From assembly GCA_046331625.1 (NCBI GenBank), contig JAXLQL010000036.1, positions 1 to 64,000 of the forward strand: a stretch of DNA of 64,000 bases, written 5' to 3'. This document shows positions 52,852 to 61,311 of this stretch, piece after piece. Source of the DNA: JAXLQL01 sp046331625 (GTDB lineage Bacteria > Acidobacteriota > Terriglobia > Bryobacterales > Bryobacteraceae). Within the stretch, counting starts at the first letter, position 1. Each line of letters begins with the position of its first letter. Made by a program: the position numbers and the translations under genes. The notes under the pieces were generated by a model. It did not search any database. It saw only the letters and a program-made list of their open reading frames with translations, and had not been told where the DNA came from.

Positions 52852-54240
52852 CTACCACAACCCGTGCAAGCGGCCGTACCAGTAGCCGGTGGGAAAGTAC
52901 GCCAGCGCGTCTCCGCTTAGGATGTTGGTGAGGAAGCGGAGTTGGGATTCGAGCGTGTTCTCGGGATCGATCATGTACCTCAGATGTTCGCGGTCGAGCA
53001 CGGCGAACAGTTTCGCCGCGAGCGCCTTGGCCGCGCCCGCCAACTCGGGATGATGGTGCGCCACCATGCCCGAGCTCACCGCTAGCCGCGCGGCGTTTTC
53101 TCCCCACAACACGGGAAACGTTCCGTTCTGCCACATCGACGGGCTGTTCCACAGCGAGCGCGGCTTCACCGATTTCTTCAGCGGACGCCACTCGCCTGTC
53201 ACCGTGTCGAGCTCGATGTAGTAATAAGCGCGAAAATCATCCCGCATGCCGATTTGCGCGAACTGCCACCATCGGCCCATCGCTCGCAAGTAGCGATCCT
53301 TGGCGCGGGATTCCATCGTGGCCAGGTGAGCCGCCACCACGACCTCTTTGTCGTGGAACGAGCGGTCTTCCGTGCTGATGTACTTCTCGCGCCCGAGCCC
53401 GTAGTTGGTCTCTCGCGCCGTGGGCATCGAGCCGAAGAGCGAATCCAGCCGCTGGAACTCGCGCAAGAATCGCTTCTCGCCGCTCACCTCGTAGGCCACT
53501 CGCTGGATCCACGCCCACACCGGCATGTGCCGCTGCGCGCGCGGCATCGATTTCTCGAACTCCCACGTCTCGCCGAAGAAATTGATCTTGTAGCCCATCT
53601 GCATCCAAAGATCGGCGATGTTGACCAGCATCTTGTCAACGCGCGCACGAGTTTGAGCGGGAGCGATCTGCCGGTATGTGTAGAGTCCCCACACCGGACC
53701 GAAGTTCTGTTCCGTGCTGGTCTGCGTGGTCATCATCTGGCCATAGGGTTTCGAGATCCATCCGGCACGGGCGCTGAAGCGGTCATTGGGATCGATGGAA
53801 CCGGACCGTTGCATCAGCACGCCCGGTTGATCGGCGGCTTGCTCGCCGAACGAGTAGTTCACCTCGATCGAGCGGAACGCACGCGCCGCGTACTCGAGCG
53901 CTTCGGGATCTTTCGTCGCGAGATATCGATAGCTTTGGCCCGCGAGAAAGATGCCCGAGATCATCGGGCTGTTCTCGTAGTTGTAGTGCAGGTGCTGCGG
54001 AATGCCGAGATTGTTCGGATCGGCCGCGGCGAGTTCGGCCTCGGTGTGCGGGCGCTCCTGGTCGAAGTTGACGTGCGAGTACATCAGGCCCTTGTCGTCG
54101 TAATAACGCTCGTGGACGAAGCGTTGGATGCGGCGGATTCTCTCTTCGAGCGGCAGCGATCGATCGAGCCCGCGAAGCGTCGCTGTTTCGGCGCTCAGGG
54201 CAGCGGAACCGGCAAGGGCGAGGAAGTGTCGGCGTTGCAT
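52852..54240 (-). CDS. Tat-exported helical-barrel-like protein, probable carbohydrate context
   Basis: 462 residues from the ATG at 54240, chosen because QRRHFLALAGSAALSAE is a Tat-type signal; the frame runs far upstream without support. The sequence is tryptophan- and tyrosine-rich with helical repeats (LAGQSYRYLATKDPEALEYA; NIADLWMQMGYKINFFGETW; AMGRWWQFAQIG), resembling six-hairpin glycosidase or alginate-lyase-like barrels, but I cannot assign a family. First gene of an operon with the Gfo/Idh/MocA oxidoreductase and the esterase, so a role in breaking down a plant or microbial polysaccharide is likely by context. The ankyrin gene is divergent, 24 bases away. Confidence 0.68.
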   Translation of the reverse strand: MQRRHFLALAGSAALSAETATLRGLDRSLPLEERIRRIQRFVHERYYDDKGLMYSHVNFDQERPHTEAELAAADPNNLGIPQHLHYNYENSPMISGIFLAGQSYRYLATKDPEALEYAARAFRSIEVNYSFGEQAADQPGVLMQRSGSIDPNDRFSARAGWISKPYGQMMTTQTSTEQNFGPVWGLYTYRQIAPAQTRARVDKMLVNIADLWMQMGYKINFFGETWEFEKSMPRAQRHMPVWAWIQRVAYEVSGEKRFLREFQRLDSLFGSMPTARETNYGLGREKYISTEDRSFHDKEVVVAAHLATMESRAKDRYLRAMGRWWQFAQIGMRDDFRAYYYIELDTVTGEWRPLKKSVKPRSLWNSPSMWQNGTFPVLWGENAARLAVSSGMVAHHHPELAGAAKALAAKLFAVLDREHLRYMIDPENTLESQLRFLTNILSGDALAYFPTGYWYGRLHGLW

Positions 54241-54264
54241 CGAGGCCCAGCTTATCATCATGGG

Positions 54265-55431
54265 ATGCCCGATCCTGTCGCGGACCTGATGCGCCGCGCG
54301 CTCGAGTCCAGTGAGCCCGTTCCCGCAGTCGAGTCGTTGCTCGGCCAACATCCTGATCTGCTCGAACGGATCGGCCAATGGTGGGCGCCTGGCTTTTGCG
54401 CCGATCGAATCCCCGTGCCGATCGCGCGGCTGTTGGTGGAGCGGGGGGCGCCGCTGAGCGTGCATGCCGCAGCCGGGTTCGGATTCATCGATCGCATCGA
54501 CCCCTCGTTGGTCCACGCCAAGGGCGGCGATGGATGCACGCCACTGCACTTCGCGCGCGACTTGGCTACGGCGCAATTTCTTTTGGACCACGGCGCCGTT
54601 ATCGATGCTCGCGACGAGGATCACGATTCGACGCCGGCGCAGTGGCGGATCGGCGATTCTCCGGATGTCGTGCGTTACTTGCTCAGTCGCTGCGCGACTC
54701 CCGACATCTTCATTGCTGCGGCTCTCGGCGATCGCGACCTCGCCGCCCGCCTGATTCGCGAGAACCCGGCCTGCGTGTCGTATCGGATTGGCCGCCTTCC
54801 TGCGTTCCCCCCGATCGGTCACAAGGGCCGCGGAGGCACGATCCTGCAGTGGAGCCTCGCGTTCAACTCGTATCCTCACCAGATTGCGCTCTTGAAGGGA
54901 CATCGCGATCTCTTTGACCTTCTCTACGAACACAGCGATGACCGAACGCGCCTGCTCGTCAATTGCGTGCTCGCGCGGCGTGACGAGGCGATGGAGATCG
55001 CGGCCCAGCATCCGGATATGGTGGCGTCGCTCGAAGACGCCGATCTCCAACTGCCTGCGCTCTACTGCTGGGAAACCAACACGAACCTCGAGGCCGTGCG
55101 GCTGATGCTCGACCTGGGATTTCCGGTTGCGCATCCGGAGCGCAGTCACGGCTATTCGGCTTTGCACAATGCCGCGTGGTCTGGCAGCGCCGCACTGGTG
55201 GACCTGCTCGTCGCGCGAGGCGCTCCGGTGGCCCTCGTCGATCCGCGCTATCAGGCTACGCCGCTCGGCTACGCGCTTCACGATTGCCTGGTGGAGAAGC
55301 GACATCCCGAAGGCGAGTTCGCCAAAGTGGTGGAGTCGCTGTTGCGGGCGGGCAGCCCGTGGAAGCGGGATGTGTACCCGACGGGGGACGAGCGCGTCAA
55401 CGAGGTGTTCCGGAGGTTCAACTCACGTTAG
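54265..55431 (+). CDS. Ankyrin-repeat protein
   Basis: 388 residues from the ATG at 54265 (PDPVADLMRRALESSEPV); the ATG at 54260 is out of frame. Ankyrin units are visible as GGDGCTPLHFARDLATAQFL, LDHGAVIDARDEDHDSTPAQ and HGYSALHNAAWSGSAALVDL then LVARGAPVALVDPRYQATPL, with weaker units between. No signal peptide or enzymatic domain, so a cytosolic protein-binding scaffold. Divergent from the exported helical-barrel gene; its stop overlaps the end of the NmrA-like gene by 14 bases. Confidence 0.82.
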   Translation: MPDPVADLMRRALESSEPVPAVESLLGQHPDLLERIGQWWAPGFCADRIPVPIARLLVERGAPLSVHAAAGFGFIDRIDPSLVHAKGGDGCTPLHFARDLATAQFLLDHGAVIDARDEDHDSTPAQWRIGDSPDVVRYLLSRCATPDIFIAAALGDRDLAARLIRENPACVSYRIGRLPAFPPIGHKGRGGTILQWSLAFNSYPHQIALLKGHRDLFDLLYEHSDDRTRLLVNCVLARRDEAMEIAAQHPDMVASLEDADLQLPALYCWETNTNLEAVRLMLDLGFPVAHPERSHGYSALHNAAWSGSAALVDLLVARGAPVALVDPRYQATPLGYALHDCLVEKRHPEGEFAKVVESLLRAGSPWKRDVYPTGDERVNEVFRRFNSR

Positions 55432-56272
55432 GCACCGCTTCGCGCACGGCGACCGCGAGGGGCGTGGTGGGCCTGCCGATCAGCTTCGACAGCGTTCGAC
55501 CGTCGTCGAACAACTCGTCTCGCGAGACCACCGTATCGAAGCCAGCGTAGAGCTCGGCAACGACTTGGGGCAGTCCGAATCCCACGAGTGCCTCGGCGTA
55601 GCCGGCTTCCGGTAGGTCTTTGTATGGGATCGTGCGTCCAGCTTGGCGCGAGATCTCGGCGGCGAGGTCCGAAAGAGTGTAGGAGTCATCGCCAGCGAGT
55701 TCGTAGGTCTTGCCATCATGGCCGTCAGTGGTGAGCACGGCAACGGCTGCGTCTGCGTAGTCGGCACGGGTGGCCGAAGAGATCTTTCCGTTGCCGGCAT
55801 TGCCGAGGAACGCGCCGCCCGCGAGCGCTCCGGGAATCGATGCCGTGTAGTTCTCCGTGTACCAGCCGTTGCGGAGAATCGTATAGGGAATTCCCGAGGC
55901 TTTCAGGTCGGCTTCGGTTACACGATGGTCTGCGGCGAGCCCCAACGTCGATGTGCCGGCGTGCAGGAGGCTCGTATAAACGATGCGTTTCACGCCAGCC
56001 TTCTTGGCGGCCTCGATGACGTTGTGGTGGTGCGCCGCGCGGCCGGTGAGATCGCTCGAGGAGATGAGCAGTAGCGTGTCAGCGCCGGCAAGGGCAGCCT
56101 CGAGAGAGGCTGGGTCGCTGTAGTCACCCCGGCGTGCTTCGACGCCGAGGTCCGCTGCTTTCGACGGTGTACGAACGATGGCCACAATGTGGTGTTGGGG
56201 CGCGGTGGCTTTCAGCTTGTTGACGACGAGCCGGCCGAGTTGTCCGGTGGCTCCTGTAATTGCGATGGTCAT
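55418..56272 (-). CDS. NmrA-like NAD(P)H-binding oxidoreductase (QorB type)
   Basis: 284 residues from the ATG at 56272. TIAITGATGQLGRLVVNKLK is the GxxGxxG motif of atypical short-chain dehydrogenases, followed by VEARRGDYSDPASLEAALAG and LLLISSSDLTGRAAHHHNVI. This is the pattern of QorB/NmrA proteins, where the normal catalytic Tyr-x3-Lys is missing. QorB reduces quinones with NADPH. It starts 17 bases after the yceI-like stop, so the two share a transcript whose promoter carries a MarR-type operator. That context suggests a response to quinones or electrophiles. Confidence 0.86.
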   Translation of the reverse strand: MTIAITGATGQLGRLVVNKLKATAPQHHIVAIVRTPSKAADLGVEARRGDYSDPASLEAALAGADTLLLISSSDLTGRAAHHHNVIEAAKKAGVKRIVYTSLLHAGTSTLGLAADHRVTEADLKASGIPYTILRNGWYTENYTASIPGALAGGAFLGNAGNGKISSATRADYADAAVAVLTTDGHDGKTYELAGDDSYTLSDLAAEISRQAGRTIPYKDLPEAGYAEALVGFGLPQVVAELYAGFDTVVSRDELFDDGRTLSKLIGRPTTPLAVAVREAVPNVS

Positions 56273-56289
56273 TTTCGTTCTCCTGGTGG

Positions 56290-56931
56290 TCAATGAGTAG
56301 CGGACTGAGAAGTCCGGCTGGTCAGCGGTGCGGACTTCACGGCCTCGATATCGAGCGTGATCGCGACTTCGTCGCCCACCAGAACGCCGCCGGCTTCGAG
56401 AGTCTGGTTCCAGGTCAGTCCCCAGTCTTTGCGGCTGATCTTGGTTGTGGCTGTTGCGCCCAGGCGAACATTGCCCCACGGGTCCTTCGTTTCGGGGGCC
56501 GGCCCTTCGACGTTCCAAACGACTTCGCGGGTGACGCCGCGAATGGTGAGGTCGCCTTGGACTTTCAGTTGCTGGCCGTCTTTCCACACCTTCTTGCTCT
56601 TGAATGCGAGCACGGGAAACTTGGCCGTGTCGAAGAAGTCCGCGCTCTTCAGGTGAGCGTCGCGTTTCGGTTCGCGGGTGTTGATCGTAGAGGCGTCGAT
56701 CGACGCTTCGACTTTCGAGGCGGCGGGATTGTTCGCATCGTGGACGATGCTGCCGGTGACGTTGGTGAATTCACCTTTGACGTTGGAGATCATCATGTGC
56801 CGGACGCTGAACTGCGCCGAGGAATGCGAGCTGTCTATGGTGTAAGCGCTCTGCGCGAGGCCGGAGCCGCCGAGGGCTAGCGCGAGTGACGCCGCCACGG
56901 CGTAGCGCGAGAGAAGAGTCTTGGTTCTCAT
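56290..56931 (-). CDS. YceI-family periplasmic lipid-binding protein
   Basis: 213 residues. A signal peptide (LLSRYAVAASLALALGGSGL AQS) leads into the YceI lipocalin-like barrel: YTIDSSHSSAQFSVRHMMIS NVKGEF, SIDASTINTREPKRDAHLKS ADFFD, FPVLAFKSKKV and LTIRGVTREVVWNVEG. YceI proteins bind isoprenoid quinone-like lipids in the periplasm. The ribosome binding site AAAGGA lies ten bases before the ATG. A palindromic operator (56977-56988) stands 45 bases upstream, matching the one in the marR promoter, so the yceI-nmrA pair is probably under MarR control. Confidence 0.92.
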   Translation of the reverse strand: MRTKTLLSRYAVAASLALALGGSGLAQSAYTIDSSHSSAQFSVRHMMISNVKGEFTNVTGSIVHDANNPAASKVEASIDASTINTREPKRDAHLKSADFFDTAKFPVLAFKSKKVWKDGQQLKVQGDLTIRGVTREVVWNVEGPAPETKDPWGNVRLGATATTKISRKDWGLTWNQTLEAGGVLVGDEVAITLDIEAVKSAPLTSRTSQSATH

Positions 56932-56976
56932 ATGGGATGTGTCCTTTCTTCGAAGTGCTATCTGTTATCACTAGAT

Positions 56977-56988
56977 TCGTTATAACGA
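56977..56988. promoter_or_regulatory. Palindromic MarR-type operator in the yceI promoter
   Basis: TCGTTATAACGA is a perfect 12-bp palindrome, embedded in AGATTCGTTATAACGACTT. It matches the central part of the operator in the marR promoter at 57493-57510. A -35-like TTGCAT lies just upstream on the minus strand. Binding here would repress the yceI-nmrA transcript. Confidence 0.72.
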
Positions 56989-57011
56989 CTTTCGGATGCA
57001 AAAAAAGCTCG

Positions 57012-57473
57012 TCAGCCTTCCCTTTTCCGCGCTGCCTCGAGCAGATCTCGCAAGGCGGTCAGCTTCTCGCGGCCGAGGTGCCCCAGCAGGCGCCTCTCGC
57101 ATTCGAGCAAGGGACGATCGAGGCTGGTGAGCAGCTTCAGGCCCTGGTCTGTGATCCGGGTTTGCACGACGCGCCGGTTCGCCTCCGGACGCTCGCGGAT
57201 GATCAGCTTTCGCTTCTCGAGACGGTCCAGCAGACGGGTGATGTCGGAGTCCTTAGTGACCATCCGCTCGCTGATTTCGCCGCAGGTGAGGCCGCCCGGG
57301 CCCGCGCCGCGCAAGATCCGCAGGGCATTGTATTGGGTGAACGTGACATCGGCCTGACGCATCACCTCGGCCAGTTCGGAGCCGAGGTGCTCGGCCGTGC
57401 GCAAGACGTTGAGGATGACTTCCTGTTCCAGGTTCCGGAATGGCTTGCTCTGCTTCAGTTCGTGTTGGAGCAC
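57012..57473 (-). CDS. MarR-family transcriptional regulator
   Basis: 153 residues. I place the start at the GTG at 57473, behind GAGG with five bases of spacing; the frame is open to 57524, but that part contains the promoter and operator. The winged helix is clear: VTFTQYNALRILRGAGPGGL TCGEI, recognition region VTKDSDITRLLDRLEKRKLI, wing RERPEANRRVVQTRITDQG. No cysteine suggests a thiol switch, so a ligand such as a phenolic or quinone is more likely. A near-perfect 18-bp palindrome covers its own promoter, and another lies before yceI: a self-regulated repressor of the yceI-nmrA unit. Confidence 0.92.
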   Translation of the reverse strand: MLQHELKQSKPFRNLEQEVILNVLRTAEHLGSELAEVMRQADVTFTQYNALRILRGAGPGGLTCGEISERMVTKDSDITRLLDRLEKRKLIIRERPEANRRVVQTRITDQGLKLLTSLDRPLLECERRLLGHLGREKLTALRDLLEAARKREG

Positions 57474-57488
57474 TGCTGCCTCGAAACC

Positions 57489-57517
57489 AGTATAGTTGTT
57501 ATAACGACTATCGTCAA
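57489..57517 (-). promoter_or_regulatory. marR promoter with embedded operator
   Basis: On the minus strand TTGACG (57517-57512) and TATACT (57494-57489) match the -35 and -10 consensus at five of six positions each, exactly 17 bases apart. The palindrome TAGTCGTTATAACAACTA (57510-57493, one mismatched pair) fills the spacer and overlaps the -10 box. Bound repressor would block polymerase, so autorepression is expected. Confidence 0.78.
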
Positions 57518-57536
57518 ACCACAAGTTGCGGTGGGC

Positions 57537-57564
57537 TTGGGAGCAACGGGCAGCGTGTTAAAAT
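57537..57564 (+). promoter_or_regulatory. Possible promoter of the FAD/Fe-S oxidoreductase gene
   Basis: TTGGGA (57537-57542) and TAAAAT (57559-57564) with a 16-base spacer lie 66 bases before the ATG at 57630. They stand back to back with the marR promoter, about 20 bases apart, so MarR binding could also affect this side. Confidence 0.4.
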
Positions 57565-57629
57565 CGATAGTTAATCCCTGCCGCACACTCCCATTGCGGC
57601 TACTTTCCTCCGGAGTTTACTGCCGAGCT

Positions 57630-60600
57630 ATGAGTTCCACTCCCGGGCGGCCCATGTTGTCGCTCTCCTTCGGTTTCCATTTCGAAGACTTGTATGAACG
57701 CGAAGGCTTGGTTCGCATCGATGGCGCCTTCGCGGAGCATCTGGCCAAAGCGGATGCGGCGCTGGCAGCGCGACTGACCGCGGCCAGAGCGAATCCGGAG
57801 AGCTTCACGGCCAAGCAGCGATCCGAGCTGTTGATCGCGGCTGCGCCGCACGTGGAAGACTTCATCGGCGAGTTGTTCGGCATCGGCCCCGAATTGCGCG
57901 AACTGCAGCAGCGGCACAACGCGCTGGCGCCGATCTACTCGGTCAAGCGCAAGTTCGTGCACAAGCGCGCTCTCACGGGGGCCAAGAAAGAGGACGCCGA
58001 GAAGATCGACGGCCTGCACGTGGCGGCCGAACTCGCCATGCATTTCGGCGAACCGTTCAGCGAAGACACCTATGTCCGCCACGTTTCCCGTTGGCTCGAC
58101 AACGAGGCCGAGCACGCGGCCGCGCTGCAGTTGGCGGCCGAATATGCCCGTTGGGCCGTGCTTTCCGAAGCCGGGCAGCACCGCCATCACCACGGAATCG
58201 TCTTCCGCCTGCCGCAAAAGCTCGACCATGAGCACCTGGTACCGCTCGAAACAGTTCCGGTGGGAAATGGTTCGGCGTATATCATCCCGGCCGAGCACCT
58301 GCGCCACCGGGAAGGCTTCGCCCTCACTGATCCGGGCATGGACCTGACGCACTCGCTCGACCACGCTCACTACTGCATCAAGTGCCACAATCAGGGCAAA
58401 GACTCCTGCTCCACGGGACTCAAGGAAAAAGACGGCTCCTTCAAAAAGAGCCCGTTCGGAGTAACACTGGCCGGTTGCCCGCTCGACGAGAAGATCTCCG
58501 AGATGAACACGGTGAAGCTTGCCGGGTACACGGTCGGCGCGCTCGCCATCGTCACGGTAGACAACCCGATGACCGCCGGCACCGGACACCGCATCTGCAA
58601 TGACTGCATGAAGGGCTGCATCTTCCAGAAGCAGGAGCCGGTGGATATTCCGCAGGTGGAAACACGATCGCTCAAAGATGTTCTCGAACTTTCGTGGGGC
58701 TTCGAAATCTACGGGCTGCTGACGCGGTGGAATCCCTTGAATCTCGAGCGCCCGGTCCCCAAGGCCGATTCCGGGTACAAAGTATTGGTGGTCGGTCTCG
58801 GCCCTTCTGGCTTCACGCTCACGCATCACCTGCTCAACGAGGGCCACACCGTTGCCGCGATCGACGGACTGAAGATCGAGCCCCTGGCCGCGGACGTCTC
58901 CGGCGTCACTCCGCTCGGCGAACGCGTTCCGTTCCGGCCGATACACGATGTGGATGAATTGTTCGAGCCGCTCGACAACCGCGTGATGGCGGGTTTCGGA
59001 GGCGTGGCTGAGTACGGCATCACGGTCCGGTGGAATAAGAACTACCTGAAGGTGATCCGGCTGCTGCTCGAACGGCGGCGGGCGTTTTCGATGTACGGCG
59101 GCGTCCGCTTCGGCGGAACCATCACGGCCAAGCAAGCCTTTGAAGCGGGCTTTGACCATATCGCGCTCTGCATGGGCGCGGGCCGGCCTACCGTGGTCCC
59201 GATGATGAACGGACTGGTGCGCGGTGTGCGTCAGGCATCCGATTTCCTCATGGCGCTGCAGTTGACTGGCGCCGCCAAGGAAGATTCGGTGGCGAATCTC
59301 CAATTGCGCCTGCCTGCGGTGGTGATCGGCGGCGGACTCACGGCGATCGACACAGCTACGGAAGCGATGGCGTACTACGTTGTGCAGGTGGAGAAGTTCC
59401 TGCGCCGGTATGAGAAGTTGGTGGCCGAGTCCAGTGAAGCCGAGGTCCGAGCCGGATGGACCAAGGAAGAAACTGAGATCGCCTCGGAGTTCCTGGCGCA
59501 TGGGCGCGCGATCCGAGCCGAGCGCGAAGCCGCGCGCAAGGCGGGCCGCGAGCCGGAATTGCGCCCGCTGCTCGAGAGCTGGGGCGGCGTCACCATCGCC
59601 TATCGCCGGCGCCTCATCGACGCACCGAGCTACACGCTCAATCACGAAGAAGTGGCCAAGGCGCTCGAAGAAGGCATCCGCTTCGCCGAGAACCTCTCGC
59701 CGCTCGAAGTGGATGTCGATTCCTATGGCCACGCGAGCGCGATCAAATGCAAGCAGGGCGACAAGGTGGTGGAGTTGCCCGCCCGCTCGATTCTGGTGGC
59801 CGCCGGAACGCAGCCGAACACCGTGCTCTCGCGCGAGGACCCCGAGTACTTCCCGCTCGACGGCAAGTATTTCCAGGCCGTCGACGAGAACGGCAACGTA
59901 GTCAAACCGGAGCGCTTGGCCAAGCCTTCGAAGGCGTACGTGTTGCTCGAAAAGCAGCCTGACGGCCGGGCCATCAGCTTCTTCGGCGATCTGCATCCTT
60001 CGTTCTCCGGCAACGTGGTGAAAGCGATGGCGAGCGCCAAGCAAGGCTATCCGATCGTTTCGCGGACTCTGGCCGAACGTGCGCCAACCGCCCGGTCCGC
60101 AGCGGACCTTTCGGCGTGGCTCAAGGGGAATCTGCGCGCCACGGTGCATGAAGTAGTGCGGCTGACGCCGACGATCGTGGAAGTGATTGTCCGCGCGCCG
60201 CTCGCCGCCGAGGCATTCCAGCCCGGGCAATTCTTCCGCCTGCAAAATTTCGAGACGCTGGCGCCGCAGGCCGCAGCCACACGCATGGCGATGGAAGGGC
60301 TCGCGCTCACCGGCGCATCGGTCGATCGCGAAAAAGGTCTGGTCAGCGTGATCGTGCTCGAGATGGGCGGCTCGTCCGACCTGTGTACGCTGTTGAAGCC
60401 CGGCGAGCCCGTCATCCTGATGGGTCCGACAGGGACGCCGACGGAGACGCCGCGGCAGGAGACCGTGCTGCTGGTGGGCGGTGGGCTCGGCAACGCGGTG
60501 CTGTTCTCGATCGGCCAGAAGCTTCGCGAGGTCGGCTCGCGGGTGATTTACTTCGCCGGATACAAAAAGATCGCCGATCGGTACAAGGTGGATGAGATCG

Positions 60601-61106
60601 AGAAGGCCGCGGACCTAATCGTGTGGTGCTGCGATGAGGCGCCGGGCTTCACACCGTCTCGCCCGAAGGACAAGGCAATCGTGGCGAACATTGTCGAATC
60701 GATTGCGGCTTATGGCCGCGGCGATCTCGGCGACATCCCGATCCCGCTCGAGCAAGTGGACCGCGTCATCGCGATCGGTTCCGATGGAATGATGCGCGCG
60801 GTGGCTCGGGCGCGGCACGGGGTGCTGGCGCCGTTCCTCAAGCGGCATGAAGCGATCGGTTCCATCAACTCGCCGATGCAGTGCATGATGAAGGAGATCT
60901 GCGCGCAATGCCTGCAGGTCCACAAGAATCCGGAGACGGGGGAGGAGACGGTGGTGTTCTCTTGCTTCAATCAGGACCAACCGCTCGACTCGGTGGATTT
61001 CGATAATTTGCGTAGCCGCTTGTCGCAGAACAATGTGCAGGAGAAGTTGACCAAGCAGTGGATCGATCACTGTCTGCGGGAAACGGGAGAGCCGGTAGGA
61101 GCTTAA
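57630..61106 (+). CDS. Large FAD/Fe-S pyridine-nucleotide oxidoreductase: GltD-like core with PyrK-like C-terminus
   Basis: 1158 residues from the ATG at 57630; the ATG at 57654 is also possible and the frame is open much further upstream. Iron-sulfur cysteines come first: C249-x2-C252-x7-C260 with C283, then C323-x2-C326-x3-C330 (CNDCMKGC). A GltD-type FAD/NAD(P) unit follows (YKVLVVGLGPSGFTLTHHLL; AVVIGGGLTAIDTATEA; SILVAAGTQPN). The end is a ferredoxin-reductase module (PGQFFRLQNF; LLVGGGLGNAVLFSIG) with four cysteines, C1085, C1091, C1094 and C1112, in the PyrK [2Fe-2S] arrangement. Electrons could pass between NAD(P)H, flavins and a partner dehydrogenase; the partner is unknown. Divergent from marR. 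Confidence 0.82.
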   Translation: MSSTPGRPMLSLSFGFHFEDLYEREGLVRIDGAFAEHLAKADAALAARLTAARANPESFTAKQRSELLIAAAPHVEDFIGELFGIGPELRELQQRHNALAPIYSVKRKFVHKRALTGAKKEDAEKIDGLHVAAELAMHFGEPFSEDTYVRHVSRWLDNEAEHAAALQLAAEYARWAVLSEAGQHRHHHGIVFRLPQKLDHEHLVPLETVPVGNGSAYIIPAEHLRHREGFALTDPGMDLTHSLDHAHYCIKCHNQGKDSCSTGLKEKDGSFKKSPFGVTLAGCPLDEKISEMNTVKLAGYTVGALAIVTVDNPMTAGTGHRICNDCMKGCIFQKQEPVDIPQVETRSLKDVLELSWGFEIYGLLTRWNPLNLERPVPKADSGYKVLVVGLGPSGFTLTHHLLNEGHTVAAIDGLKIEPLAADVSGVTPLGERVPFRPIHDVDELFEPLDNRVMAGFGGVAEYGITVRWNKNYLKVIRLLLERRRAFSMYGGVRFGGTITAKQAFEAGFDHIALCMGAGRPTVVPMMNGLVRGVRQASDFLMALQLTGAAKEDSVANLQLRLPAVVIGGGLTAIDTATEAMAYYVVQVEKFLRRYEKLVAESSEAEVRAGWTKEETEIASEFLAHGRAIRAEREAARKAGREPELRPLLESWGGVTIAYRRRLIDAPSYTLNHEEVAKALEEGIRFAENLSPLEVDVDSYGHASAIKCKQGDKVVELPARSILVAAGTQPNTVLSREDPEYFPLDGKYFQAVDENGNVVKPERLAKPSKAYVLLEKQPDGRAISFFGDLHPSFSGNVVKAMASAKQGYPIVSRTLAERAPTARSAADLSAWLKGNLRATVHEVVRLTPTIVEVIVRAPLAAEAFQPGQFFRLQNFETLAPQAAATRMAMEGLALTGASVDREKGLVSVIVLEMGGSSDLCTLLKPGEPVILMGPTGTPTETPRQETVLLVGGGLGNAVLFSIGQKLREVGSRVIYFAGYKKIADRYKVDEIEKAADLIVWCCDEAPGFTPSRPKDKAIVANIVESIAAYGRGDLGDIPIPLEQVDRVIAIGSDGMMRAVARARHGVLAPFLKRHEAIGSINSPMQCMMKEICAQCLQVHKNPETGEETVVFSCFNQDQPLDSVDFDNLRSRLSQNNVQEKLTKQWIDHCLRETGEPVGA

Positions 61107-61147
61107 TCTTAATCGCCGCTGTACGGGCAGGGTAAACACGGCGGACT

Positions 61148-61247
61148 GAAGCACCAAGTGCCGAGGTCGGAGTCGGCATGTTTTGCGGGCACCGGCGCGA
61201 GTGCCGGTGGCGGGACTGAAAGTCCCGCGCAGGCTGAAGTCTGCTCC
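61148..61247 (+). repeat. Extended intergenic repeat with upstream box
   Basis: An upstream box (GTGCCGAGGTCGGAGTCGGC, 61156 region) and a short CACCGGCGCGAGTGCCGGTG hairpin precede the core GCGGGACTGAAAGTCCCGC (61210-61228) and GCAGGCTGAAGTCTGC (61229-61244). It lies between the convergent oxidoreductase and NHL-repeat genes. Confidence 0.75.
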
Positions 61248-61249
61248 AT

Positions 61250-61268
61250 ATTGCGGCTGAGCCGCAAT
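61250..61268. repeat. Perfect 9-bp inverted repeat
   Basis: ATTGCGGCTGAGCCGCAAT: 9-bp arms around a single G. It joins the two neighbouring repeat units in the convergent gap. A decayed relative (TTCGCGGGTTAAGCCGCAA) is present near 39116. Confidence 0.8.
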
Positions 61269-61311
61269 CCAGAAACGGAGCGTTCTATGAGCGAATGCGT
61301 CTGTGTCAGAA

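Noticed and set aside
57474..57524. Longer MarR protein starting at 57524
   Set aside because: That stretch contains the -35 and -10 boxes and the palindromic operator; the GTG at 57473 has a good GAGG site and removes the conflict.
57600..60245. Very long minus-strand open frame (over 800 codons) opposite the FAD/Fe-S oxidoreductase
   Set aside because: Its product is histidine- and arginine-rich with no family motif, while the plus strand encodes intact FAD, Fe-S and NAD(P) motifs over the whole span. High GC content keeps such antisense frames open.
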